A stretch of 64,000 nucleotides of DNA, taken from contig NZ_JBNPXQ010000003.1 of the NCBI RefSeq assembly GCF_050433225.1, positions 62,001 through 126,000 on the forward strand, read 5' to 3'. Source of the DNA: Sphingomonas_D zeicaulis. GTDB lineage: Bacteria; Pseudomonadota; Alphaproteobacteria; Sphingomonadales; Sphingomonadaceae. Positions 43,536-53,048 of the stretch are shown piece after piece. Every line of letters starts with the position of its first letter. Positions within the stretch are counted from its first letter, which is position 1. The notes beneath the pieces were generated by a model. The model saw only the letters and a program-made list of their open reading frames with translations. It ran no database searches and was not told the DNA's origin. A program made the position numbers and the translations under genes.

Positions 43536-45209
43536 CTCCACGGTTGCCACTTCCCGCAGCACCTGCCCGTCGCGCCATTGCGCGATCGCCTCGGCATCCA
43601 TGTCCAATCGCTCCAGCACCGCGACCGCCGCGTCGAGCCCCGGCATGCCGCTTTCGATCACCGGCACCAGCCCGATTTCGGCGAAGCGCGCCGCCTCGTT
43701 GGAGTCCGCGACGATCGCGACACGGGTGAGGCCCGGCAAGAAATGCCGGGCAATCGGGGTGATGCCGCTCGACGTCTCGAAGGAAGGCGCGGTGATCACG
43801 CTGATGCGGCGGCCGGCCATGCCCAGCGGCTCCCAGATGCGCGGATCGAAATAATCGCCGAACACGACATGATAGCCGTCGGCGGTCGCTTCGCGCAGGC
43901 GCTGCTCGTCATTTTCGATCGCGGCATATTTGATGTCGAACGCCGTCAGCGCGTCCGCAACGGTGCGGCCGCGCTGATTCATGCCGACGATGAGCACCGG
44001 CGCGGTCGGCCCGCGAGGCTGGAGTTCGGGATCGGCCGCGACCAGGCGGCGCTGACGCAGCCGCCCGGCCAAGGTACGACCGAATTGTGCGACGTTTGGG
44101 GTGACCGCGAGGCTCAGCGCCACCGCGGCGATCAGCACCGCGCTATGCTCCTCCCCGATCAGCGCGCGCACCGGCGGCAGGCTGAAGATCACGAAGGCGA
44201 ATTCGGAGCCCTGCGCCAGCAGGAAGCCAAGCTGCGCGGATCCGGGCACCGACCAGCGGAAGGTGAGGCTGGCGATCGCGTTCAGCACCACCTTGCCGGC
44301 CACCAGCAGCGCCGCGGCGACCAGCACCCCGGGCCAAAATTGCGCCAGCGCCGTGACATCCAGCGAGAGGCCGACAGTGACGAAGAAGAAGCCAAGCAGC
44401 AGTCCGCGGAACGGCTTGATCTCCGACTGCACGATCGCGCGATAGGGCGTTTCGGTGATGATCATGCCGCCGAGGAATGCGCCCAGGGTCAGCGACAGGC
44501 CGAGCTGTCCCGTCGCCCAGCCCGCCGCGAGCGCGATCAGAAGCGCCATCGCGGTGAACACCTCTTCATTGCGATTGCGCGCGACGAGATCGAACATCGG
44601 CCGCACTACCAGCTTGGCGAGCCCGACCGCGACGAGGAATGCGCCAACCGCCTTCACCAGCGCCAGGCCCGCCGCCGGCAGGATCGCCTCCCCCGTGCCC
44701 AGTGCGGTGGCGACGATCAGCAAGAAGATTGCGGCGATATCCTGAAAGACGAGGATCGAGGTTGCGGTGAGCCCCACCGGGCAGTTCTGCTGGTGGCGTT
44801 CGGCGATCAACCGCGCGACCACAGCGGTGGAGGAGAGTGCCAGTGTCGCCCCGACCAGCGCCGCTGCATAGAACGGCAAGCCGAATGCCATCGCGATCAA
44901 ACCCAGCCCCACCGTGCCCGCGATCATCTGCACCGGACCGAAGCCGAACACGTCCCCGACCTGGTCCTTCAGGTGCCGCGTCGAAAAGTGCAGTCCGATG
45001 TCAAAGAGCAGGAAGATCACGCCCAGTTCGGCGAGGATGTTGATGATCTCATTGGCTTCGACCCAGCCGGTCGCGCGCAGGAAGATACCAAGCGTGAGAT
45101 AGCCGACGATCGGGCTGAGCCCGAGCATCCGCGATCCGATTGCCGCGACTACGCCACCGGCAAGCAGCAGGATCACCGGAGAAAGCGCCGTGAGAACGGT
45201 CAATTCCAT
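43533..45209 (-). CDS. CPA2 monovalent cation:proton antiporter with TrkA-N domain (KefB/YbaL-like)
   Basis: 558 residues from the ATG at 45209; the frame is open to 45341 but that head is not membrane-like. About twelve helices: LTVLTALSPVILLLAGGVVA, GVIFLLFDIGLHFS (the conserved F-x-x-G-L family element), GATLALSSTAVVARLI, LVFQDIAAIFLLIVA and so on. After residue ~420 a Rossmann TrkA-N domain reads VLIVGMNQRGRTVADAL and IENDEQRLREATADGYHVVFGD. The likely role is K+ efflux or pH homeostasis gated by NAD(H) or another nucleotide. Confidence 0.9.
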   Translation of the reverse strand: MELTVLTALSPVILLLAGGVVAAIGSRMLGLSPIVGYLTLGIFLRATGWVEANEIINILAELGVIFLLFDIGLHFSTRHLKDQVGDVFGFGPVQMIAGTVGLGLIAMAFGLPFYAAALVGATLALSSTAVVARLIAERHQQNCPVGLTATSILVFQDIAAIFLLIVATALGTGEAILPAAGLALVKAVGAFLVAVGLAKLVVRPMFDLVARNRNEEVFTAMALLIALAAGWATGQLGLSLTLGAFLGGMIITETPYRAIVQSEIKPFRGLLLGFFFVTVGLSLDVTALAQFWPGVLVAAALLVAGKVVLNAIASLTFRWSVPGSAQLGFLLAQGSEFAFVIFSLPPVRALIGEEHSAVLIAAVALSLAVTPNVAQFGRTLAGRLRQRRLVAADPELQPRGPTAPVLIVGMNQRGRTVADALTAFDIKYAAIENDEQRLREATADGYHVVFGDYFDPRIWEPLGMAGRRISVITAPSFETSSGITPIARHFLPGLTRVAIVADSNEAARFAEIGLVPVIESGMPGLDAAVAVLERLDMDAEAIAQWRDGQVLREVATVE

Positions 45210-45374
45210 CGCGGCGCCACCGGCAAGCAGGATGGATCGGGGCCGTTCATCGCGCTCATCATCCCTGTTCGCCGCCCGCGCAAAAAAAACTAGAGCATGT
45301 CGCCGGTTACGGAATGTCAAAAGATGTAAATCGGGCCACACGCGCCGATGTGCAATGCGATTCCGCTCGCGATT

Positions 45375-48245
45375 TCATACCGAACGCGCCTTGCCCGCCT
45401 CGGCGTGCTGTAGAAGCGCCTTCGCCGCGATCAGATCGCGCGTCGCTAGCCCCTCGTCGAACCGGCGATGCACTGGCGCGAGCAGCGCCACCGCCTCAGC
45501 GAACCGGCCCCCGTTCAGACATTGCGCGGCCAAGTCGGTTGCCGCACGCAGTTCGAACGCCAGCGCGCCGATCGCATAGGCTTCGGCGAGCGCCGCCCGA
45601 CGCAGCGTTTCCGCCGTCTCCGCATGCCCCGCGCGTTCGAGGATCGCGGCCTCGATCCGCTGAGTCTCGGCGTGGCACCACCGCTCCCCCTGCTCTGCAT
45701 TGTAGCGATGCGCTTCGGCGATCGTGGCCATCGCCTCTTCCAGCCGATCTTGGCGCGCGAGCGCGTCGGCGAGCATGCCGAGATGCATGCCGATACGCAT
45801 CGTGAAGCGCGCTTCCACCATCGCGTCGATCGCCTCGCGCATCGCAGCGGTGCCATCGGCGCCACGCAGATCGGCGAGCGCGGCGGCGAAGAAGCGCTCC
45901 ACCGGCGCCCACAGCGCAATCGGCTCGCGCTCCAGATTGGCGCGCAGCAGGGCGGTGTAGCGATCGAGCGCGGCGTCATCGCCGGTCCACAGCGCCACCG
46001 GCAGCGCGGCGAGCCCCAGCGCGTTGGACTGCGAGACGATATGGCCGAGATTGCCCGCCGCCTTCACCGCATCGTCAGCCGCCGTCACCGCTGTGTCGGC
46101 ATCGCCGCCGAGCCAGGCAACGAACGGCAGGTAGCAGCGGATGCCGATGAAGCGATCGACCTGGATGCCCGCCATCCGCGAATGACCATCCGGCCGGTCA
46201 TAGGTCGCAGCGAGTCGATCGAGCACCACGCGGCTTTCCGCCAGTTCGCCACCGAAAGCGCGGGCCCAGGCACGCATGCGCTCGATCTCCGGCGCGATCG
46301 TCCCCGCCGCATCCGGCGCACCGACGAACACATCCGCATAGGCCGCAGCCTCGGTCATCCGCCCGGTCTGGATCAGGAAGAAGCATAGCCCCACCTGCGC
46401 GCGCAGGCTGTGCTCGGCGCTGCCGGACCGCTCGGCGAGCGCAATCGCATCGCGCCACGCCGCCTCGATGCCGGGTAGCAGCGTGCGGGTGTAGATCATG
46501 CTCCACGCACGAAAGCCGGCGAGCTTGGCCTTCAACAGATCGTCGCACGGCACCTGTTCCGAAAGATCCAGCGCGCGTTCGACTGCGGCCTGCGCCTCGC
46601 TGAGCAGCGAGGCTTCGAACCAGAGCGGGATCGCCGCAACCGTCAGCCGGATGCCCAGCGCGGCATGGCCACCCTCGTCGAACGCCCAGGCGAGCGCTGC
46701 GCGCAGATCCGGCAGCCGCCGGCGATAGAGCCTGGTCCATAGGCCGGTGTCACGCCAATGCCATTCCTCCTCGGCCTGCGCGAAGATGTCGAGCATTCGT
46801 TCGGCATGCGCGGGCAGCGCCCGCACATCCCCGCCCCCCTCGCGCCGCCGCCGCGCGGCGTGGCGGCGGGTGCTGTCGAGCAGGCGATAGCACAGCGCCG
46901 GCCCATCGACCTGCGCCGCCAGCAGCGACTTGGCGACGAGGCCGCCCAGCGCCACTGCCACCGCGACCGGAGCCAGTGGCGCAACGGTGGCGATCGCCAC
47001 TGCATCGTCCTGATCGAACGCATCCGCGAACACCGAAACCAGCCGGTAGACCGCCGCTTCGTCGCGCGACAGCAGGCGGTAGCTCCAGTCGATCGTCGCC
47101 ATCAGCGTTTCTTGGCGCAGCGGCGCGGCGCCGGCCTTGCGATTGCGGAAACCGAGATGCTCGTTGAGCATAGCCGGCAAGGTGCCGACCGGGTGCTGAT
47201 CCACCTTTGCGGCCACCAGTTCGATCGCCAGCGGCAACCCGTCCAGCGCGCGGCAGATGCGGGCGATCGCGGTGCAATCCCCGTCGATGAACTGGTAGCC
47301 CGACCATTCGACAGCGCGGCGCACGAACAGGTCGATCGCGGAAAAGGTCAAGGCCGTCGTGGCGACCAGCGGCAATCCGGGTGGCGGTAGCGCGAGCGCA
47401 TCGAGCCACACCACATGCTCGTCGGCCAGCCGCAGTGGTTCACGGCTGGTCGCCAGCAACAGCGCCGCGCTGCCGGCAGCGATCAGACGTCCGGCGAACA
47501 AGCTCACCGCGGACAGCACATGTTCGCAGCTGTCTAGAAGCACCAGCATGCGGCGGTCGCGCAGATGATCGATGACCGCCGCCAGCATGTCACCGGCATT
47601 GCCGCGCAGCCCCAGCGCGGTCACCAGCGCGGAGGGAAGCAGCAGCGGATCGTCGATCGTCGCGAGATCGACGAAGCAGAGCCCATCGGGGCAGTCCGCC
47701 TCGAACGCATGCGCCGCGGCCAGCGCAACCGTGGTCTTGCCGATACCGCCTGCGCCAACGACGCTCACATGCCGGCGCGCCCGCAGATCGGCGAGGATCG
47801 CCGCCACCTCGGCATCGCGGCCGACCATCTCGCGCGCCGGCGGAAAGCTGCGCGGCTCGGCATCGCCGGGCGCAGCCTCATCCGCGCCGGTCGGGTGATC
47901 GCTGACCTCGACCGGCGCGACGAAGCGGTAACCGCGGCCGGCGATCGTGGCGATGTAGGTGGGCGGCATCTGCGTATCGCCCAGCGAACGCCGCAGATTG
48001 TGCAGATTCACCTTCAGATTGCTTTCATGCACGAAGATGTCCGGCCATGCGGCCGCCATCAGTTCCTTTTTGCCGACCAACGTGCCGCTGTGCTGGACGA
48101 GGAGGCACAGCAATTCGAACGCCCGGCCGCCCAGACGCACCGCGCGATCGCCGTGCAGCAGCCGCTGGCGGCTGGGGATCAGCCGATAGGGTCCAAAAGC
48201 GTAGACGCGCTCCCACCCCGTCCGTCCGCCCGACTGCCCGGCCAT
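45375..48245 (-). CDS. large transcriptional regulator: winged helix + AAA/STAND NTPase + TPR
   Basis: 956 residues. Residues ~15-110 are an OmpR/CadC-type winged helix (FELLCLLVQHSGTLVGKKEL, then SNLKVNLHNLRRSLGD and IATIAGRGYRFVAPV). A P-loop follows, SVVGAGGIGKTTVALAAAHAFE (Walker A at 164-172), with Walker B RMLVLLDSCEHV and GLPLAIELVAAKVDQHPVG, the GLPLA motif of NB-ARC/STAND ATPases. The last ~450 residues are helical repeats of TPR type. STAND proteins usually switch on ligand binding. It is divergent from a diguanylate cyclase gene. Target unknown. Confidence 0.88.
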   Translation of the reverse strand: MAGQSGGRTGWERVYAFGPYRLIPSRQRLLHGDRAVRLGGRAFELLCLLVQHSGTLVGKKELMAAAWPDIFVHESNLKVNLHNLRRSLGDTQMPPTYIATIAGRGYRFVAPVEVSDHPTGADEAAPGDAEPRSFPPAREMVGRDAEVAAILADLRARRHVSVVGAGGIGKTTVALAAAHAFEADCPDGLCFVDLATIDDPLLLPSALVTALGLRGNAGDMLAAVIDHLRDRRMLVLLDSCEHVLSAVSLFAGRLIAAGSAALLLATSREPLRLADEHVVWLDALALPPPGLPLVATTALTFSAIDLFVRRAVEWSGYQFIDGDCTAIARICRALDGLPLAIELVAAKVDQHPVGTLPAMLNEHLGFRNRKAGAAPLRQETLMATIDWSYRLLSRDEAAVYRLVSVFADAFDQDDAVAIATVAPLAPVAVAVALGGLVAKSLLAAQVDGPALCYRLLDSTRRHAARRRREGGGDVRALPAHAERMLDIFAQAEEEWHWRDTGLWTRLYRRRLPDLRAALAWAFDEGGHAALGIRLTVAAIPLWFEASLLSEAQAAVERALDLSEQVPCDDLLKAKLAGFRAWSMIYTRTLLPGIEAAWRDAIALAERSGSAEHSLRAQVGLCFFLIQTGRMTEAAAYADVFVGAPDAAGTIAPEIERMRAWARAFGGELAESRVVLDRLAATYDRPDGHSRMAGIQVDRFIGIRCYLPFVAWLGGDADTAVTAADDAVKAAGNLGHIVSQSNALGLAALPVALWTGDDAALDRYTALLRANLEREPIALWAPVERFFAAALADLRGADGTAAMREAIDAMVEARFTMRIGMHLGMLADALARQDRLEEAMATIAEAHRYNAEQGERWCHAETQRIEAAILERAGHAETAETLRRAALAEAYAIGALAFELRAATDLAAQCLNGGRFAEAVALLAPVHRRFDEGLATRDLIAAKALLQHAEAGKARSV

Positions 48246-48384
48246 CCCGTTTTCCCCCGCCCCGAACGCATCGCCTGCGCCGCCCCCGCCGCAGTTTCAC
48301 CCAAACCATGACGGGCGCTGCCGCCATTACTCACTGTTAACCAAAGTATGGCAAGGCAATGCTGATTTTCCGGGAAAGAGAAAC

Positions 48385-49500
48385 GTGTTCAAGCTGCCCG
48401 ACCTTGAGACGTTGCGCCTGTGCAGCACGGTTGCGACGATGGCTTTTGCCATCGTCTTCGCTGTGCTGTGGATCGCGCGCCGCAGCGAAACGCCGTTGCT
48501 CTACTGGTCGGCTAGCATGGGCATTTATGGGCTGGTGCTGATCGCGTTCGGTTATATGCCGCACGATGCCTGGCTGGGTGTGTGTGCGCTGATGATCGTC
48601 TTCGCGTTTACCAATATACTGGTGCTCGCGGGCGTGCGCCGGTTCGAGGGGTTGCCGCCCTTCCAGCTCTGGATGCTGGTTCCGATGCTGCTGCCCGCCA
48701 CCGGCCATGCGCTTGCCGAACTGCTGCCGACACCCGCCGATTCGTTTTCGGCGGTGCTGCTGGACGGCGCCGACGGCCTGGGGCTGCTGATGTCGATCAT
48801 GATCATCGCCGGCGCCACGCTGCTCGGGCACCGCGGGCGACCGAGCCGGGGCCGGACGATCGCCGCGGTGGCGCTGTTCGGCTACGTACCGGCCTATGTC
48901 ATCGCTGCGATCCTGGGCCAGGGCGCGGCCTCTCCAGACATCGTGGCGATCATCCCCTTGCTCGCCGATCAGATCTTCCTGGGTGTCCTCAGCCTCGCGC
49001 TGCTCTCGATGGTCGGTGAGCGTGCGCTGGAACAGCTCCGCCAGGCCGCGCTGCGCGATCCGCTGACAGGGGCGTGGAACCGCGCCGGGCTGGCCGCAGC
49101 GCAGACGCGGCTGCTGATCGAGGGCACCGTGGTGGTCGCGGTGGACATCGATCATTTCAAGGCGATCAACGACCGGCATGGCCATGATGCCGGCGATCAG
49201 GTGCTGATCACGCTTTCGCATCATGCCTGCGCGCTGGCGGATCAGCTGGGCGGATCCTTCGCGCGCGTGGGCGGCGACGAGTTCGTCGCCATCCTCCCGC
49301 CGGGCACCGACGCGCATCGCTTTGCCGATCGGCTGTGTGCGCTCGGCCGCCGCCACCCGGTGCATCAGGGCGCGTGGACCATCAGCATCGGACTGGCGCT
49401 CGTCCAGGCGGGCGACACCAATTTCCACGAAGCGCGGCACCGCGCCGACGGACGGCTCTATGCGGCCAAGGCGGCGGGCCGCGACCAGGTCGCCGCCTGA
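48385..49500 (+). CDS. membrane-bound diguanylate cyclase (GGDEF)
   Basis: 371 residues with a GTG start at 48385 (AAGAG about 4 nt upstream). Six or seven helices cover residues ~15-215 without a recognisable extracellular sensor. The GGDEF domain starts at ALRDPLTGAWNRAGL; the active loop ARVGGDEFVAIL has GGDEF at 296-300. VDIDHFKAINDRHGHDAGD is also typical. The product-inhibition I-site (R-x-x-D five residues before GGDEF) is absent. It makes cyclic di-GMP from GTP. The DedA-like gene begins at the base right after its stop. Confidence 0.9.
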   Translation: MFKLPDLETLRLCSTVATMAFAIVFAVLWIARRSETPLLYWSASMGIYGLVLIAFGYMPHDAWLGVCALMIVFAFTNILVLAGVRRFEGLPPFQLWMLVPMLLPATGHALAELLPTPADSFSAVLLDGADGLGLLMSIMIIAGATLLGHRGRPSRGRTIAAVALFGYVPAYVIAAILGQGAASPDIVAIIPLLADQIFLGVLSLALLSMVGERALEQLRQAALRDPLTGAWNRAGLAAAQTRLLIEGTVVVAVDIDHFKAINDRHGHDAGDQVLITLSHHACALADQLGGSFARVGGDEFVAILPPGTDAHRFADRLCALGRRHPVHQGAWTISIGLALVQAGDTNFHEARHRADGRLYAAKAAGRDQVAA

Positions 49501-50052
49501 GTGCTGGAAGCGCTGGTTGCCCGCTATGGTCTGATCGCGCTGTTCCTGGGTGCGGGAATAGAGGGCGAGACGATCGTCGTCCTCGGCGGAATCATGGTGC
49601 ATCGGGGCAGCTTGCCGCTGCTCCCTGCCATTGCCGCAGCGGCAGCGGGTTCCTGCATCGCCGACCAGATCTTCTTCGCGCTCGGCCGCCGCTTTCGTGA
49701 CCATCGCTTCGTGCGCCGCATCCGCGACCGGCACGCCTTCACGCGCGCGCTGACCACCTTCGAACGACACCCGACTGCCTTCGTGTTCGCCTTCCGCTTC
49801 CTCTACGGCCTGCGCACGGTGAGCCCGGTTGCGATCGGCACAACCACATTGCCGACCGCACGCTTCATGGCGGTCAACGCCGCCTCTGCGCTGCTGTGGG
49901 GCGCGATATTCATTTCGGCCGGCTATCTGTTCGGCCGCGCGATCGAAACGACGTTCGGCCGCATCCGGCCGCTGGAACATGTGCTGATCCCAGCGGCCGT
50001 CCTCATTCTGGTGCTGGCGGTCGGCCAGCGCTGGTGGCGGCGACGTCGATAG
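49501..50052 (+). CDS. DedA-family membrane protein
   Basis: 183 residues; the GTG start follows the cyclase TGA with no spacer, so coupling is likely. Hydrophobic reentrant and membrane segments: GLIALFLGAGIEGETIVVLGG, then AAAAGSCIADQIFFALG, then FRFLYGLRTVSPVAIG, where F/S-R-F-x-x-G-x-R is the family signature, and LLWGAIFISAGYLFG. DedA proteins recycle undecaprenyl phosphate or scramble phospholipids. Pairing with a diguanylate cyclase is unusual enough to note. Confidence 0.88.
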   Translation: MLEALVARYGLIALFLGAGIEGETIVVLGGIMVHRGSLPLLPAIAAAAAGSCIADQIFFALGRRFRDHRFVRRIRDRHAFTRALTTFERHPTAFVFAFRFLYGLRTVSPVAIGTTTLPTARFMAVNAASALLWGAIFISAGYLFGRAIETTFGRIRPLEHVLIPAAVLILVLAVGQRWWRRRR

Positions 50053-50058
50053 CCGCGC

Positions 50059-51456
50059 TCAAAGCAGCGGGCTGACCAACCGTGCCAGATTTTCCGCCAG
50101 CCGCGCGCTCTGCGGCCGCGCCCGCCACTCCCCCAGGGTCAGCAGGTCGCTGCGCGCGATGCAGGCCTGCTGCACCTGTTCCAGTGCCGCGCAGGCGTCC
50201 GCGTCATGGAGGATCAGGCTGATCTCGGCGTTGAGCGTGAAGGATCGCACGTCGGCGTTGCTCGATCCGACCACGCCGACCGCGCCGTCCATCGTGACGT
50301 TCTTCGCGTGGAGCAGTCGGTCCCGATAGCGATGGAGGCGGACGCCCGCTTCGAGCAGTTCGTCATAATAGGATCGCTGCGCCAGGCTGACGAGGCGCTG
50401 ATCGACGACGCTCGAAACGATCAGATCCACCGCCACGCCGCGCGCCACGGCATTGCCGAGCGCCGTCAGCAACGCCTCGTCCGGAATGAGATAGGGAGAG
50501 ACAATCGCGACATGATCGTGTGCGCCATGGACGATCTCTACGAGCAGCCGCTCGAAACCGGGCACGCCGAAATCGGGCCCGCTGGGCATCGCCTGCAGCA
50601 GCGCATCGCCCGCCGGGGCGGCGATTGCCAATGGCGCCGGCGCTGCCTTCGTCTCCATCGCCCAGTCGCTGGCGAAGACCGCGTCGAGCGCGGCGACCAC
50701 CGGTCCTTCGATCCGCGCGACGAGTTCGTCATTGACGATGCCCGGCTTGAAATCGCGATCAACGATATTCTGCGATCCGACGAAACCTATCGCGCCATCG
50801 ACCAGGCACAGCTTGCGGTGGTTGCGCAGGTCGCTGCGCGCACGGCGTAGTGCGGCGAAGCGCACCGGCAACACCAGCCGGGCGTCGACGCCGCGGTCAT
50901 GGAGCATCGCCAGGCTGCGCTTCGCCCAAGGGCGTGATCCCAGCGCATCGATCAACACGCGAACGGCCACCCCCCGCCCTCGTGCCCGGCCGAGCGCGTC
51001 GGCGATCGCCCGACCCGTCGCATCGTCGGCGAAGATATAGGTCAGCACATGCACCTGGTGCGCTGCGCCATCGATCGCGGCGACCATAGCGCCGATGGCC
51101 GCCTCATAGTCCGCGATCAAGGTGATCGCGTTGCCGCTCACCGCCGGGAAGCCGCCGAAGGTGCGAGCGAGGCGCGCGAGTTGCGAGGGATCCGGCGACA
51201 CTCCCCGCAATTCCGCTGCGATGCCAACCCGCATCTTGGCGGTGGCTTGGAATCGCGCGCGCCGCCATGCCGGGAAGCTGGCACGGCCGATCAGGCGATA
51301 GAGCAGCAGCGCCGGCACCGGCAGGAACAGCACCAAAAGCAGCCAGCTCCGCGCCGCCTCGGGCGGGCGGCGCAGCGGGATGACGATGATCATCACCGCG
51401 CGAATCGCCCATTCGAGCAGCAGATAGCCGAGTGCGAGATGCGACGCGGCGATCAT
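50059..51456 (-). CDS. cls: cardiolipin synthase, phospholipase D type
   Basis: 465 residues. Two N-terminal helices (YLLLEWAIRAVMIIVIPL, LLLVLFLPVPALLLYRLIG) as in ClsA. Two HKD motifs: His213, Lys215, Asp220 in RNHRKLCLVDGAIGFVGSQN, and His383, Lys385, Asp390 in LLHAKNVTMDGAVGVVGSSN. It joins two phosphatidylglycerols, or related donors, into cardiolipin at the inner membrane. It converges on the DedA gene with six bases between stops, putting two lipid-related genes side by side. Confidence 0.93.
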   Translation of the reverse strand: MIAASHLALGYLLLEWAIRAVMIIVIPLRRPPEAARSWLLLVLFLPVPALLLYRLIGRASFPAWRRARFQATAKMRVGIAAELRGVSPDPSQLARLARTFGGFPAVSGNAITLIADYEAAIGAMVAAIDGAAHQVHVLTYIFADDATGRAIADALGRARGRGVAVRVLIDALGSRPWAKRSLAMLHDRGVDARLVLPVRFAALRRARSDLRNHRKLCLVDGAIGFVGSQNIVDRDFKPGIVNDELVARIEGPVVAALDAVFASDWAMETKAAPAPLAIAAPAGDALLQAMPSGPDFGVPGFERLLVEIVHGAHDHVAIVSPYLIPDEALLTALGNAVARGVAVDLIVSSVVDQRLVSLAQRSYYDELLEAGVRLHRYRDRLLHAKNVTMDGAVGVVGSSNADVRSFTLNAEISLILHDADACAALEQVQQACIARSDLLTLGEWRARPQSARLAENLARLVSPLL

Positions 51457-51483
51457 CGCGCTCGCAAAATCAGCCTGCCCGGC

Positions 51484-52008
51484 TCAATCGAGCGCCGAGA
51501 AATCATCGCCGTAGCGCGCCTCAATGAAGCGCATATTGGCCGAAAAGGCATCGAGATCGCCCTGCGCCAGCGAGCGGGACATGCCGCGCAGCCGCGTCGC
51601 CATCTTGTCCAGTCCCTCGTTGAGAATGAAGCTGGCCGAATGGCCGGTCTTGCGGAAGATCTCGGCGCGATGCTCGGCCGGGATCTCGACATAGCTCTTG
51701 AGCAGGGTCGGCAGATGGTTGTCTCGCATCTGCTGGAGATCGATCAGGTCTGTGGCAGCGATACCGCGGGTCCGCGCGCGCGCCTCGACTTCGGCGATCA
51801 AGGTGCGGATCGTCAGCACGCGCGGCCGTGCGCCATCGGGCAGGCGCGGATCCTCATAGTCGAACGCCACGGGCGGGCGCGGGTCCGCCGAAGGCAGTGG
51901 TGGCGGGGACGGTGGCGCCGGCGGCGCAGCGGGGGAAGCGGACGGCGGCTCGTGCGGCGGCGTGGGCGACAATCCCAACAGGCGCGCGAAGAAGTCGGAC
52001 CAGCTCAT
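51484..52008 (-). CDS. hypothetical protein with proline-rich linker
   Basis: 174 residues: a short head MSWSDFFARLLGLSPTPP, a Pro/Ala-rich stretch at residues ~17-50, and a helical C-terminal domain with conserved-looking IRTLIAEVEARARTRGIAAT, LPTLLKSYVEIPAEHRAEIF and SFILNEGLDKMATRLRGMSR. There is no signal peptide. The gene lies 27 bp upstream of cls on the same strand, so the two may be cotranscribed. I do not recognise the family. Confidence 0.65.
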   Translation of the reverse strand: MSWSDFFARLLGLSPTPPHEPPSASPAAPPAPPSPPPLPSADPRPPVAFDYEDPRLPDGARPRVLTIRTLIAEVEARARTRGIAATDLIDLQQMRDNHLPTLLKSYVEIPAEHRAEIFRKTGHSASFILNEGLDKMATRLRGMSRSLAQGDLDAFSANMRFIEARYGDDFSALD

Positions 52009-52102
52009 GATGCAAAGCCTTCCGGAATCCTGCCGCCGCGGTCAACTGCGATCATGGCAATGCGCGTCGGTCACACTTGGCTTCCGTTTCGCGAAGGCGT
52101 AG

Positions 52103-52333
52103 ATGCAGATCATGAATGTGCTCCTCGTTCTGCTGATCGTCGGCGCGGTGATCGCCACGGTCGTCGCGCTGATCCGCGGCATCGTCGCCTTCCTGAAGGA
52201 GACGGAGGCCGATCTGAAGAATGGCGGGCCCAGCCCCTCGGGCCTGCGCCAGAACCGGATGATGATGGCGCGCGTGATGTTCCAGGCGATCGCCGTGCTG
52301 CTGGTGGCGGTGCTGCTGCTGCTCAACCGCTGA
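52103..52333 (+). CDS. HIG1-domain-like twin transmembrane protein
   Basis: 76 residues. Two hydrophobic helices, MNVLLVLLIVGAVIATVVALI and VMFQAIAVLLVAVLLLLN, are joined by the polar loop LKETEADLKNGGPSPSGLRQ and NRMMMARV. Helix - polar RxNxxMxxRVxFQ - helix is the alphaproteobacterial HIG1/twin-TM pattern; mitochondrial relatives assist respiratory supercomplexes. GAAGG precedes the ATG at 52103; an ATG at 52112 is possible. The adenosyltransferase follows 12 bp later in the same unit. Confidence 0.82.
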   Translation: MQIMNVLLVLLIVGAVIATVVALIRGIVAFLKETEADLKNGGPSPSGLRQNRMMMARVMFQAIAVLLVAVLLLLNR

Positions 52334-52345
52334 CCACCAGCGCAG

Positions 52346-52918
52346 GTGGTCAAGCTCAACAAGATCTATACGCGTACGGGCGACGGCGGCACGACCGGGC
52401 TGGTCGATGGGTCGCGCGTTCCCAAGCATCATCTGCGCATGCAGACGATCGGTGATGTCGACGAAGCCAACAGCGCGATCGGTGTAGCCATTGCGGCGCT
52501 GGGCAAGGAGCGTGCGGCCGGCGGCCGGTTGCTGACCATCCAGAACGACCTGTTCGATCTTGGCGCCGATCTCGCCACCCCCGGCGAGGATTTCGCGCCC
52601 AGCGAGATGGCCCTGCGCATCGTGCCCGCGCAAGTCGCGCGGCTGGAGGCGGAAATCGACGTGATGAATGATGCGCTGGCACCGTTGCGCAGCTTCATCC
52701 TGCCCGGCGGATCGCCCGCGGTCGCCGCGGTCCACCTTGCCCGCGCTGTGGCACGGCGTGCCGAGCGGTCGGCAACCGCCGCCGCCCGGGAAATGCCGCT
52801 TAACCCGCAGGCGCTGACCTATCTCAACCGCCTGTCCGACCATCTTTTCGTCACCGCCCGCTGGCTGGCGGCGCAGAATGGCGGCGACATCTTGTGGGTG
52901 CCCGGCGCCTCTCGGTGA
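52346..52918 (+). CDS. cob(I)yrinic acid a,c-diamide adenosyltransferase (PduO type)
   Basis: 190 residues with a GTG start. The N-terminal ATP loop is KIYTRTGDGGTTGLVDGSRV. Later GDVDEANSAIGVA, FILPGGSPAVAAVHLARAVARRAER and LTYLNRLSDHLFVTARW complete the PduO/MMAB pattern. It transfers the adenosyl group of ATP to cob(I)alamin to make coenzyme B12. No other B12 gene is nearby, but the link to a HIG1-like gene is common in sphingomonads. Confidence 0.94.
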   Translation: MVKLNKIYTRTGDGGTTGLVDGSRVPKHHLRMQTIGDVDEANSAIGVAIAALGKERAAGGRLLTIQNDLFDLGADLATPGEDFAPSEMALRIVPAQVARLEAEIDVMNDALAPLRSFILPGGSPAVAAVHLARAVARRAERSATAAAREMPLNPQALTYLNRLSDHLFVTARWLAAQNGGDILWVPGASR

Positions 52919-53048
52919 AGCGGACATACCTATTCCAAAGGAGGGGGTTTCCCTCGCACACTGTTCCCTCTATGTTCGCCGCCGCGGCGCAGGCCGGATG
53001 AACTTTGGCAGCACTCGCGCGTTTGTGGACGATTGAGGGGCAGCAGGG

